Of a DNA stretch of 64,000 bases, positions 1 to 11,633 are shown one piece after another. The translations under genes were made by a program, and so were the position numbers. This DNA is from Neonectria sp. B-13. Its lineage: Eukaryota > Ascomycota > Sordariomycetes > Hypocreales > Nectriaceae. The notes under the pieces are model-generated. The model made no database searches, was not told the origin of the DNA, and saw nothing but the letters and a program-made list of their open reading frames with translations. The stretch spans positions 372,001-436,000 of the forward strand of contig NOKP01000009.1 of assembly GCA_002682825.1 (NCBI GenBank), given 5' to 3'. How positions within the stretch are numbered: position 1 is the stretch's first letter; every line of letters starts with the position of its first letter.

Positions 1-1373
1 CAGCCCGCCAAGCCAAACCGTCGGCCGAGAAATGCGTTCGTTAATCCCGCGTCTGCTGGGTTGTGAAACGACGCAGAGACTAGACGAAAGCTTGCAGGCC
101 ACGCGTTTCCGCTTGTTCGTTTTCTATCTTTGGAACTGAACCGCCTCGCCTAGACCGCAGACGGGTGTCGAGTGCGCCTCGTGATGGAGGCGTTTTCTTC
201 TTGGTCGATGAGGAAGGATGAGGATGGTTTTGCCAAGTCTGCAAGATTGTCGATCGATCAGGCTTTTGTTGGGCCGAGGGAGGAGGCCGCGTAACGTCGA
301 GCAAGGCGATGGCTTCGGATCGGCTCCGATGAGTTTCATGTTTTGTGAGTTGGCAGCAGATTGGTCCAGGTGAGGCTGGTGTTTGTGAGGATGTGCCCAA
401 ACACAGTAGATCAACGGATTCAAAGTTCACAGGTACGACACGTAAGCGACATTACGTTTTCGTTCAGTATATCCCTCTCATCAATGCGTCAAGGACAGAA
501 GGTGAATAGAAGCATGAATAAAGAAACAAGCATGAAAATAGAGTTTCCTCCATACCAGACCTCCAGACCTTAGCAGACGGGGTGCCAAGTGCGTACGCGC
601 ACGGATTCTCATGCCTTTCATTCATCCAACAAGACGGGTCGAACAATTAACGTGTGCATGACTCGCCGTGGCGTTCGGCCCCACCGCAGGAGTCATTGAC
701 GCAGGGCTGTGTGGCAGATCGATTGGGATGCGATCGGAAGAGCGGATGCAGTAGTTCCGCGAGAAACGATAAGATACGAGATGTTCGATTGATCCGTCGT
801 TGTTGGGTCTAAGTTGAAGTCTGGATTGTAAACTACTCCGTACTACGTGTGGAGATGTTGAATGGGCGATGATTATATCCTGTAAATTCGGTTAGAAAAT
901 CCATAGCCAACACAAGAGAAAAGAAAAATGAACAAAGAAAAAGAGAATAGAGTTACAGAAGCTGATTCACATAAACTCGTTCAATTAATCCTGAATGCCT
1001 GCATTGATAGAAAAACAGACCCATCTCCTTGGTGAAGCCGCACCCATCTCCTCGCCACCTCACTTACCCTACATCCCGTCCCCATGAATCGAACCGTTAC
1101 GAAAACGGTCGACTCATACCACCGTTTTGTCCTCCCCACATTCGGGATCTCCGTGTAACCGAAACGGACCAAAACTCCACCAACCTCACACTACACCTCT
1201 AACGTACCTTGGGATAGGCCGCCTGGTTACGGGCGCAGGGTGACACCATCCATGGCTTGGGAGGGAGGTATGGGGCCGCTTACCTGCATCCATCGCCCTA
1301 TCCGAGCCTCGCTTTAGTCTCGTCTCGTGCTGGCTGTCGTGCATTTGCTCCCGTCTCAACCCCATCCATTCCG
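1..1373. other. intergenic, no gene seen
   Basis: Only short, low-complexity open frames on either strand. None has a recognisable domain or coherent splicing. The right part is presumably the upstream region of the bZIP gene. A 3' untranslated end of a gene outside the window cannot be excluded at the left edge. Confidence 0.5.
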
Positions 1374-1380
1374 TATAAAA
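1374..1380 (+). promoter_or_regulatory. TATA box of the bZIP gene
   Basis: A TATAAAA element followed by a long C/T-rich tract, the usual look of a strong fungal core promoter and leader. The first ATG downstream is at 1544, which gives a leader of roughly 130-150 nt without upstream ATGs. Confidence 0.5.
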
Positions 1381-1543
1381 CCTCCCCGCCTCACGCCTCA
1401 CCTCCTCCTCCTCCTCTCTTTCTCCTTCACCCCAAACCCATAAGGCTGGACGCACTCATCCGCCTTTTCCCTCCTCCTCCCCCCTTAGCCTTACCGGCCT
1501 CCTAATTCCATAGGGGAGGCCGCAGCCCCCTTACTCTGAATCA

Positions 1544-2360
1544 ATGGACGCATCGTGCTCAGCCGCAAGCGCCTGCGTCCGGTACGCCATGGGTTTCTTC
1601 CAGCCGCAGCAACTCTGCGACTCCGTCAAGCCGCCCTGGTAATAGTCACCAAGATGCCCTGGGGCTTCTCTGCCTGCTCCCCTCCCAGCACGACAACAAC
1701 GACAACGACTTCTTTAACCCCCACAACTCCGACTTTGACCTCTTCGACTTTAATGCTGCGTCCTTGGACTTTGGCGCCGACCCCGACTTGCTGCTTGCGG
1801 GTGATGGCCACGACGACAATTGGCTCGCCCAGGGCTGTCTCTTGGATCCCACGCTTGATCTCTCGCCCGCCGGCGTTCTGATTCCCGAAATGGGGACCCA
1901 GAACACGCCGCCGCTGGGCATGAGTGGCGAGATGGCTCTCCCGCTTCAAGACAACTTCCTGTCGCAAGACCAGGAGATAACAGACCTCCTGGCCTCAACC
2001 TCCGTCACCCATCTTCTCTCCGCGCCCGCCACCACCACTACCAACTCACCCAATCCCCCGTCCTACGCCGCGGGCCTCTCCACCTTCAGCCTCAACAACT
2101 CGCCCGACAGCAGCAGCAGCAACAGCTCCAAGCGCAAGGCCGACTCCTCGCCCGAGGACGAAGCCGTCGCCGCCAATGTCAAGCGCCAGCGCAACACCAT
2201 GGCCGCTCGCAAGTACCGCCAGAAGCGCCTCGATCGCATCTCCGAGCTGGAGCAGGCCCTCGCCGACATGACCGGCGACCGCGACGATCTGCGCATGAAG
2301 CTGGTCCGCCGCGAGGCCGAGGTCGATGCCCTGCGGGAGATGCTGGGTAGCAAGAAGTGA
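1544..2360 (+). CDS. bZIP transcription factor, GCN4/CPC1-like
   Basis: Nuclear DNA-binding regulator. The last 65 residues form a basic region (NTMAARKYRQKR, matching the N-x7-R bZIP signature) followed directly by a leucine-zipper heptad array ending about seven residues before the stop. The basic region resembles GCN4/CPC1, the activators of general amino-acid control, but has Tyr where GCN4 has Ser. The N-terminal part is acidic and aromatic (DFF, DFDLFDF, LDFG), as expected of an activation domain, followed by a Ser/Thr/Pro-rich linker. The frame is unambiguous from about 1630 to 2360. The 5' end is not: no ATG lies in frame between the stop at 1503 and the conserved part. One consistent model is ATG 1544, exon 1544-1581, a 49-nt GT-AG intron and exon 1631-2360 (255 aa). 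An upstream first exon is the alternative. Family certain, role in amino-acid control inferred. Confidence 0.8.
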
Positions 2361-2372
2361 GAACCAACTACA

Positions 2373-2393
2373 CACAACACACACACACACACA
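2373..2393. repeat. (AC)n microsatellite
   Basis: A short AC dinucleotide run just after the bZIP stop codon, within the presumed 3' untranslated region. Confidence 0.7.
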
Positions 2394-5300
2394 GCTCTAT
2401 GTCGTCACATCATCAACTCTTTGTTAAAAACTTTGTCCGTCTCATGGGAGTGAGAAGGTGGGATTCCCCGCCAAAAACCCTGTCAATTGCATCTTGTACA
2501 CCTATCTACCCATCAATCCATCATACCTAGAGATGATTGAAACGGAGTCGCGAATGAAAGCGCTTGGAAGGAAACCTATGTGGAATGCGAACGCAGTTAG
2601 CATAACCATTCTATTATTTTTCTGTATATATAGCGAATTCGAATTGATTTCTTTTGTTGCCAAATATGACTTTGCCCTCTTGGTGTCTCGGACGATGTCG
2701 TTTCTTCCTGTTTTATTCGGCTCATGCGACTCATGGTGATGTCGTCGGATTCCGTTTCTTCTTCATGGACCCGTACGAGCTTGGCTGGGGTAGGTGAAGT
2801 GCAGTGCTTACATGGGTGGTGCTTCCTTGATCATGGATACTTGCCAATTGTGACTGATGATGACTCTGATGATGATCCTGATGATGACTCTAATGATGGT
2901 TTCATCCTTGCTCTTATCGATCAATGGATTTACATATATTCGACGTGGTCGCACAACCGGACTCCCGTTGTCCTCCGCATCTCCGTAACCAATTCCCCTC
3001 CATGATTACCAACACCACTCATCAAGAGTAGAAATGAATCATTCTGACGCCTTATGATACCCTCCGCTGCCCATCATGAGATCCATGTCCGATCATGATA
3101 TCCGTGTCCCATCATCAACTCCGCCGCATCCGTCTTCAAAACGGTGAACCCCTCCCAAACGGTGCATCCCGCCCTTGTCGCCCTAGCGCCCAGAGTGGAT
3201 CCCTTGCACTGTGATTCAGGATGAGCCAGAATGACTCATTCCTTGGCGGTCCCGATGAGGAAAGACGACGATCATCACCCCCCAAGTGGATAAAGGCCCG
3301 CGCATCCGTCGACGGTGTCACTAACAGGAGCGACTTGCAGAGTCGGGATGTGCTGTAAATGCAACCCGATTTCCGGTGTATGCTCATTGGACACGGTATA
3401 TCTGCTGAACCACCAACCGAACAGAAATGCTCATATATATGCTACACGCTGCGATTCTAGCAAAACCCTCTCTGTTGTGCGATCAGAGTACGATGCGGGA
3501 GCGCTAGAACACGGCCCTCCAACCGACCACTAGATGTGGATCATCGGCGACTCTGACGCCATAACCCCGTGAGTTGTGATGAATATCGCCAGAGGCAACG
3601 CTACGGGCTTTGAAGACTGAACCGTACCGTTCTAGAAACAAGACCGCGCGACACAATGCCTCACATCCAGCGTGAGTGTCGGTTGAGAAATGGAGCAACT
3701 TGAGGATTGCGGGGGCCAGCCAAGGTTCGAGCACCTACATACACACTCAGCCCACATCTAGTCGAGACCCAACAACCACTCCGTCGGTAAACCTACCAGC
3801 CACGCACAACAACGAACCAGATCCCGACATTTACGGCAAACAACTTCCCTTGCCCATGACACCGAAGTTGTTTACGCCCATCGTTACACAAGCCGCATTA
3901 GACTTTCCAGAGCGCCATCGCAGACCAACGAACAGCGTTGCAACCGCTCCCATGATCCCGGGCGACATCATCTTGCCTGAGCCTCACCCAGCCCGAGTGC
4001 CTGGGCCTTCCATGGAACATCTTCAGGTGTCCTAACCTCTACCCATCAGGGCACTTGACCAGCGCGCCTCACCGCTCCGTATCTCACCGATGCCGACCTC
4101 CCCCAAGCTCTCACCCAACTACGTCAGAGTATGCTCGTGACCTCACCTTGACCCCAAAGTGGCTAGACAGCCTTCATAGTCTAGACTCACCTCAGCGGGT
4201 ATCGTATTATCAGTACGGCCCTCGCGGCACGGTCGGTGGGAGCGGCCCGCGGATCGCGCCTGGCTTTCCTCTCTAATTGTCGACTCTCCCGCCCGCTAGC
4301 CGCCGGCGAGAGTTCCAGCTATCCAGGAGCCAAGTCTGGGCCGCCTTCAAGACTCGTAGTGTTTTAAACAACCGTTGTGTGAAGGGGGCGCAGCAAGAAC
4401 ACCGGTTTTCTTGGAACCATAAAAGACATGCCAAACACGCCACAAACCCGTCATCCCGTTTGATGGCGTAGGAAGGAAGTGCCAGTAGGTTGCCTGGGTG
4501 TGCACGAGTTGTCCCGGTCCCGAACGACTCGTTTGCATTCCGGTTTCCACACACACCGGCAGATACCAGATCTGCCACTGCGTTGCTCAACCGGGCACCC
4601 TCGTGTAGTTGCCCACCACAACGTGTGAAGGAAACCTGCGTGGCGATGAGTCTTGGAAAGACACGGCCCGTCACGCGTCCATAGTCTCCGCAATGGATAC
4701 CCTATAACTTATTCATTTCACTAGTGAAGCCTTGCCCCCATTCGTCATCCTCACACACACCGTGATACGAGTTCGCGACGCCCGTTTCTGCCCCAGGTCG
4801 ACTCGGGATTCCAGCCGGCCCAGACACCTGCACACCACCCCCAGGTCACATGCCTGGTCATCCGCCCGCTCTCAACTGATGGCAGTGCTGGATGAAACCG
4901 GCCTGGGCCAAGTAATGCGATTGGGCCCTAGTGGGATGTGGCTTAGCCTTTCCAAGTCTCGACGATGCCTGACTGGTTGGCAGCTTTGTGAGGTCTCCGA
5001 CGCATACCTGGTTAACCAAGACACAAATATTTCAGCTGGTTCCTTCAACACCTCGTGAGACACTCTCAAACCGGAGCCGAGTGAAAGAGCGGAGTTCTTG
5101 TCGTCGCCAACTCGTAATGATTGTGTCATGAACGCATCATTACACACCGACCTAGCCACTTGATCGCTTTCGAGCGGTGTTGCCATGTCCATCGACTAGA
5201 TCAGATGGGCCATGCGGGGACCTGTCAAGATCTCGGCACCTTGCCGCCTTTACCATGATAATTAAGATGTGGAGATCATCGGGAAGTAAAATATCAACGG

Positions 5301-6224
5301 TCCTTTTGATCTGGGGTCGTTCCGGACGAGGGTCTCACCACCAGAAGATGGGGATGACGATGGTCTCTCGACAAACCGCCAAGGACATATCGTGTCACAC
5401 CTTTCGGAGGTTTCTCACCGGCACTTCTATCTAGATGCTGGGAAAAGGCGGCCACTAGCCAGTGACAGTGGTGTCAACGTGGATCTCACTGAGACGCGCC
5501 GAGGGGCAAAGACACCAGTCCCGGGGCGCGACGAAGGTGTGGACTATGAAGGGACTGATGACTCCGCCAGCTCCCGGTCGGATGATGTGGGGCAGGGATC
5601 ATGAGATTCTGTGAGATGCTAGTCCGGGCTATGGAAGAGGCCAATCTCAAAGTTGAGGGTGTGAAGGCCAGGGTTGACAGTTGAGTGGCCCTTGCTGCTC
5701 AAGAGCCAAGGCTGGCAGTTTGGGTGTCAAACTAGTTGGTACAAGTACAACAGTTGATGAAGGCTTAGGCGGGTGAACAGGAGGACCCGCATAGTGGGCT
5801 TGGGTTTGGTGTCAGCAGGATGCGTTGAAGAAGGGCCTGGGCTCGAATAGAAGATGGAGACATGGGAGAAGGCAGAGACACAGCGAATCCAGGAGCCCGG
5901 TGAAGATGTGCAGTAGAATCTTCCACAGGACCGCCACGCATGTGGCAGCAGGAGTCAAACTCTGGGGACGCCAAGTAAGCCACTGGACCGGCGGTCAGTG
6001 CTCAGTGCAGTGACAGTGCTCACCGCGGAGACAAGGAGATCCGCAGGTGAGGTTTAAGGCTGGAGGCGTCATGTAAGCTGGGCCGAGCTGGAGTCCAGCC
6101 ATGGGGTTGTCAGGCGGTCACGGCAGTGGACATACATAACACGAGGGCATGTCAATGAGAGGTGGCTGGGGAGTGCAGGCACTGGATCGCACTAGCACGC
6201 GGCCGGGAGAAGAGTGGGCTTCAG

Positions 6225-6258
6225 ATGGTGGTGGTGATGGTGGTGATGGTGGTGATGA
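6225..6258. repeat. GGTGAT hexamer repeat
   Basis: Tandem GGTGGTGAT/GGTGAT units in non-coding sequence. Confidence 0.7.
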
Positions 6259-7124
6259 GGGTTGTGGTGTGGTCATCCGCCTGAGACACTCCAGGCTGAG
6301 GATGGCTTGGATGGGTGCACCTGGTCGGGACCGTGGCGCTTGCCGACCAGACCATTTTCGGGGACGGGTGCGTTGTTGACATGTACCGGCATGCTTCTCT
6401 CGCGGTTGTTGACGTGGGGTTCGGATTCGTGGTTGCTGAAAGGAGCGGATAGGACTAGTAGGGACGTTATTTACCTGCAGGGTCGAAGATCGCAGGCCGA
6501 TCATTCCATCTCATAAAGTGCGAACTCCTGCGGGCCGTGGAAGCCCGGGGCGAATTAGGAGAGAGGAGAGAGATGCGAAGTAACAGAGTATCCTGGGTGG
6601 TTTCGATGGGATGTGGAGCTACGCCCAGTGGCCATCGAGCTAGAGAGCAGCCTGCCGACCTGCTTCGGCCAACAGGATGGAGAATGTGATTATCGAGGGC
6701 ATATCCGAACGAAGACTCGACAGTTAGCACTGGTTAGTGGCCAGCTTGGTAGCCTCGTAGCCAACCTCGTAGACAGAACAGATAAGACGCACGGCGGCTA
6801 TCCCTATCCCAAAGATCAAGAGTTGGAGGGCGAGAAATGACCGGGAGGGAATGAGCCGCGAGTGGAAGAGACGAGAAGAAGAGAAGCTGGGCATGGTGGG
6901 TGTGAGTGGAGGAGAAGGCAGAGCCGACAGACATACGAATGCCCAGTGCAGGTTTCTCAAAAGCCCGAAGCCCCAGTCCAAGCCCAAGCCCAAGCCGCAA
7001 CTTCGCAAGGTCCAAAGCTGCCTCCGCGGAAGCTGGCACACCTAGCCCGCACGGAGAGGGAGGCTCCAATGGTTGAGGGGATGCTGGGTGGGTAAGCAGC
7101 GTGTTGGTGGGCATGTTGGAGCGT

Positions 7125-7250
7125 GTGCGTGGGTGGTAGCTTGTGTGGGTGCTTGTGTGGGTGCTTGTGACGACGTGATTTCGTGTGTGCGTGTGTGTGT
7201 GGTGCGTGTGTGTATGCATGTATGTGCGCGCGTATGTGTCTGTCGTGGAC
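7125..7250. repeat. GT-rich microsatellite tract
   Basis: Imperfect GT/GTGC runs containing repeated TGTGTGGGTGCT units (about 7141-7170) and (GT)n near 7185-7220. Reverse-strand translation produces His/Thr repeats, which explains spurious long open frames here. Confidence 0.75.
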
Positions 7251-8050
7251 ATCTGTAGAATGAGCAATGTAAGGAGGGAGTTGGAGTTGGAGTTGTTGAA
7301 AGTAAGGTGGAGGCACAAAATACGTCGAGCTCTCTGCACTGTAGAGCACACGAACTGAAGGCAGGAGGTTGCTTGGTTGCTGAGGTCAATTCCCATGCGG
7401 GGGCTATTTCTGGCAGACGCAAAGGGAAGCGCACGGACTACATACCAAGATGGACCCCGGCGATGGTCATCGATCCCTGTAACTCCAGTGGTCCCAGTGG
7501 TCCCAGGCGTCCCTTGCGCACGTCCAGGGCACGTCCAGGGCACGTCCAGCCTCCCAGGCGGCGTCAGCGGGCGCTGGGGGCGACGGTTCAGTGGACGACC
7601 CGCGCGAGGCGCACCCTCCAGCGCACTAGGCTGCCCCGTATCGGGTATGCTGCGTTCCCGGCGCCTTGCAGTTGCTGATCCCCAGGACATCCTTGCATGG
7701 AATTGGAACCCATGGCGCGCTGCTGCCAGTGGGTAGTGTGGTTTCTGCACCAAGCTTGATTGCTGCAGAATGGCGTCAGTCGACGTACAGCAGGTATCGA
7801 TCGAGCGAGAGTTGCTTTTTCGGCCGGGCTGTCTTTGTCTTTGTTTTGATTGAAGCGGCGGCATTGGCGATTTGGCGTTTCAGTATCGTCAATGCGGAGG
7901 TATACTCCTCACGACGAATGGGGTCGCGGATCGGGTTTGTGTGAGGCAATGCTACGCCAGACGATAAGCCGCCAGCACTAGCTCACTCAGATGGGATTCT
8001 ACTGCAGGAGTCCAGGATACACAGGCAGGCTCATGGGCTAGCTATGGGCC

Positions 8051-8180
8051 ATGGTAGTGATGGGCCACCGTGGTAGTGATGGGCCGTGGTAGTGATGGGT
8101 CACGGTAGCGATGGGTCACGGTAGTGATGGGTTATGGTAGTGATGAGCCACGGCACTGATGACTGTGGTACGGATGGGCC
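8051..8180. repeat. 16-bp minisatellite
   Basis: About seven to eight head-to-tail copies of a 16-bp unit with consensus close to RYGGTAGTGATGGGYC. One copy carries a 3-bp insertion and the last copies are more diverged. No spacers, so not a CRISPR-type array. Confidence 0.8.
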
Positions 8181-11100
8181 ATGGCAACCTACGGATGGAG
8201 ATCTACCGAGCGACGGAGTTATCGAGTGATGGCCTGATGGAGTGCATCGCCACGGTAAGCTGCGCAAGCTCGAGTGCGTCGCGCTTCCGAATCGGGCACG
8301 CGTTGTTGGGCTGAGCAGGGCAAGGCTGGGCAGGTCGACCGTCGAAGACTGGCAAGACACTATCGATCATGCATGCATGGTTGCACAAGCATGGAGCAGA
8401 GGAGCGCGCGCAGAAGCGACAAGGGCCTGGGTCGGCCAAGTTGGGGATAGTGGCCGACATCTGCCTTGATCGTCGAGACGGCGGCGACGGTTGGCCATGG
8501 TGGGCATGAGACAGGCATGGGGGGGTATGGGGCACGCAAGACAAGGGCAAGCCAAGGAAGGCAAGGCAGCAGGGATGTGCTCGGATGCAATGGGACGCGA
8601 TTCTCTCGGATGCAGAGTGTGCGATGCTCTCGTCCGCGGACGTTACGGAGTGAGACGGGACGAGAGGCGGGCAAAGACATTCTGGACTCACGATGCATGG
8701 CTCTCGTGAGTCGTGACCCTGAGTCCTGGGCCTACCTCGGAGCGGAGAGGTCCAAGTCGAACGAATCCGGTGAACACGGCAGACAGGAAACAGGGTCAGA
8801 CGAGAGACCTTCTGCTCTGAATATCCCGGCGCTCGCCTCGTAGATAGCACCAGTTGCTGGTTTACGAACCAGACCAGGGTTTGGAAGACGAGGATCAAGG
8901 CGGGATGCCGAGCGAGGCTCAGGGAACGTGGTTCCCTTGCCCCAGGTTTTCTTCCTTACTTTCCGTTTCTTGCGTCTGCGTCTGCGTCTGCGTCCGCGTC
9001 CGTGTCTGACCCCGGGATGAAATGAGTTGTGGAGGTTGCGCACGGCATTGGGATGTACCGGAAGTGAATGGGGATAGCATCGTCATGGATGGATGGGCCA
9101 AGGGGGGGACTGGTGACCATTCATCGAATGCACCCATCCCAAGGTCCAGCCAGCCATGAGGCGGGGAAGAGGGAGTGAAACAGTGGAACCGTGGACGGCG
9201 AGGAGGAGGAGGAGGGGCGGGAGCATGTAATGTGAGTGACATGGGGTCATGCATCAGCGAGTCCGTCCATCTGTCGTCGTGGAGGACATCCCACCCAGAC
9301 TTACCTACTCTGTATTCGTCCAAAGAACGGAGTAGAAGGAGAAAGGAATGGTAGCCAGAGTGGAAGAAGATGGCCTTGCTTATTGCTTACACATTGGACT
9401 TATTGACCTCCAACTCCTTCGCTAGAGAGTGAGACTGGTGCGGCTTGCAATGGAGGCATCTGGAGGCAGAGTGACAAACGACTCTTGATACTATCCAGCC
9501 TGGCCGAGATTCATCCCATGAACCCCAAAATGGCCAAAAACACCCCTCCACCCAACCCAAAGAGTGTGTGACCAGCTAGACGCCCGACATGGAGTCTGAC
9601 ATGACATGACCTGATTCGAGGATGGCTCGCTCCCATTTGGGCATCACCACCTCTCGTGTGAGAGAGCAAGCCAAGCAAGCAAGCAAATGGCAAACTGCAG
9701 CTACCCAACACGCCAGAAGTCTATTTTCCCCCGCCGACGAAACAATCCAGATGTTGTCCCCAAAGAGAGAAAACAGCACCAACGGTAGTTGGGTGTGGAT
9801 TTGTAAATCTACATCGGCCGTCCGTCCGCATCACGCCGCCCCTCGTAGTGGATACCTGGCACGCCGGCTCCGAGCGACCAGGCAGATGGGCAGAACCATG
9901 GGGGTCTCACGGGTCTCTGCGACCAGGGGTCTGGGTTCCTGGGCCTTGTGCTACCGTGCTGGTTGTGCTTGTTTCCTTGTACCAACGGCCGGGAAGCAGG
10001 GAAGATACTTCATACACGGGCAACAAGAGAAGAGGACAGACCCACCGCAGCCTTGAGTCTGGCTGTGATGTTTCAACTTTTGATATCTCGTCCATCCCAT
10101 GGCACACCAACTAGACTGCCAAGTTGCTCCGTAGGCCACCACCACAACCACCACCATCGACAGACCCGCCAACCACCCATCGACCAACCAACAGGCACAC
10201 GAGGCGGCTTCCATTCACTTGCCTCTCTGTCTGCCTTCTCTACTAGCAGTTCTCTTAGGTTCTCTCTGTCTCTCGCCGTCTCTCCGTCTAAGCCCCAGGC
10301 AAATAAAAGGCCCCTGGTGCCCCCGGCCGAGAACCGTCTAGGACGAACAGCATAACATGGCTCATGTGCCCCCTTCGTTAACTTTTGGTTTCCTCTTCTT
10401 CATTTTCATCATTCGTCCATCTCGCCCGCCTCCTTTTTATCGATGACGAACATATCCGGTCGCGTGCCAAACAAGCTCCCACCATCTCCCCAACTCATCT
10501 CACATCAGTTGCGGTTGCGGTTGCTGCACCTCGCTTCCCTCTTACACACATCATCCGTTTCTTCCGCCTGTCTTGATAATCAAGCCTCGCTACGGCTGTC
10601 CCGCGAATAAAAAACGGTCGCTCTCACTCTAACCCAGGATAACACACGACTTATAAGCACACGACTTACACAGACAACCCAAGTCGAACCCGGGTTTCCC
10701 CTGCACAGCTTTCAATCTCACCATCGCGGATATACCCGGAACCAATCCTGAATGCCCGCCCAAGGTCCAGCGGACCTCTAGCACTTCCACCCCTACCCTC
10801 AGGGCATCAATCCACTGACTCGCCCGCAACCCGCTCAAGGCCGACGAACTAGCTGGTCGACCCCTCCAATCCCCCCACCGAGTGCCCTGACGCTCTGCAA
10901 CAGCACTCCGGGTTACAGTGGCCGGCTCGGCATAGGGAGTGACCGAATCGTGCAGTTAGGTATGCCAGCTGACTGGCAGTTGATGCAAGCGACGTCCTCT
11001 GTTGGCACCATCGTGCCTGCCACTTTCTCTCCGGTGCAGGATCAGGCCTTTCCATCTCGGGTCCTTTCATCCCAAGTCGTCTCTTCTCTTTCTGCAACTG

Positions 11101-11633
11101 CAACAACACCAAGAATTCTTTCATCTCCAACATCATCATCAACATCCTCATCCTCATCATCAACGCCATACGGACAAGACCCTGGTCAACCATCTAACTG
11201 GGGGTTGACTCGCGACTACTACACTACGGCCGCTATACCACCACCACTAATACCTATTCGTACCACGCCCGGATCGCTCAGGCCTGTCGCTCACTCATCG
11301 CTCATCTATCGCTCGTTCGCCCGCCCGCCCAGAACAGACACCCAGGCCGCGCCCGAACAAGCCCGGCGCCCGCCATTTACCCCCACCTTGCGCCCACCAA
11401 CGCCCTCGACGAGTCCTCCGACGAGCCCTTCCAGGACCGAACCAGAGAGGGACCCTCTTTGCCGCCCGCTCCGCCGCCGCGTTCACGCAAGCATTCGCGC
11501 AACCCTCACCTCAGCCTCCGCCTTCCGATTCTGCTCCCCTTCCGCTTCTGCTGCTTCCGCTTCTCCTTCTCTCCTCTACACCACCTCGCCTCGGCGCCTC
11601 CCACTCTCCCAGACGTCGCCCTCGCTTCCCACG

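Larger units (their letters stand above)
2394..11633. other. 9-kb gene-poor interval
   Basis: No open frame here shows a known domain, sensible codon use or splice-linked continuity. The longest (376 codons on the minus strand, 6734-7864) is a translation of GT and GC-rich simple sequence. The interval holds GAT-type trinucleotide runs (about 2858-2896), GGTGAT repeats, a long GT tract, a 16-bp minisatellite and a GTCTGC hexamer run (about 8970-9006). The right end (about 10,300-11,633) is C/T-rich and probably contains the promoter and long 5' leader of the CCCH gene, including upstream open frames. A non-coding RNA cannot be judged from sequence alone. Confidence 0.5.

Noticed and set aside
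6734..7864. 376-codon minus-strand open frame
   Set aside because: It translates GT-rich simple repeats into His/Thr runs and Pro/Arg-rich nonsense. No domain, no homologous pattern.
8051..8180. CRISPR-like array
   Set aside because: Units are contiguous without unique spacers, and the DNA is from a fungus. It is a minisatellite.
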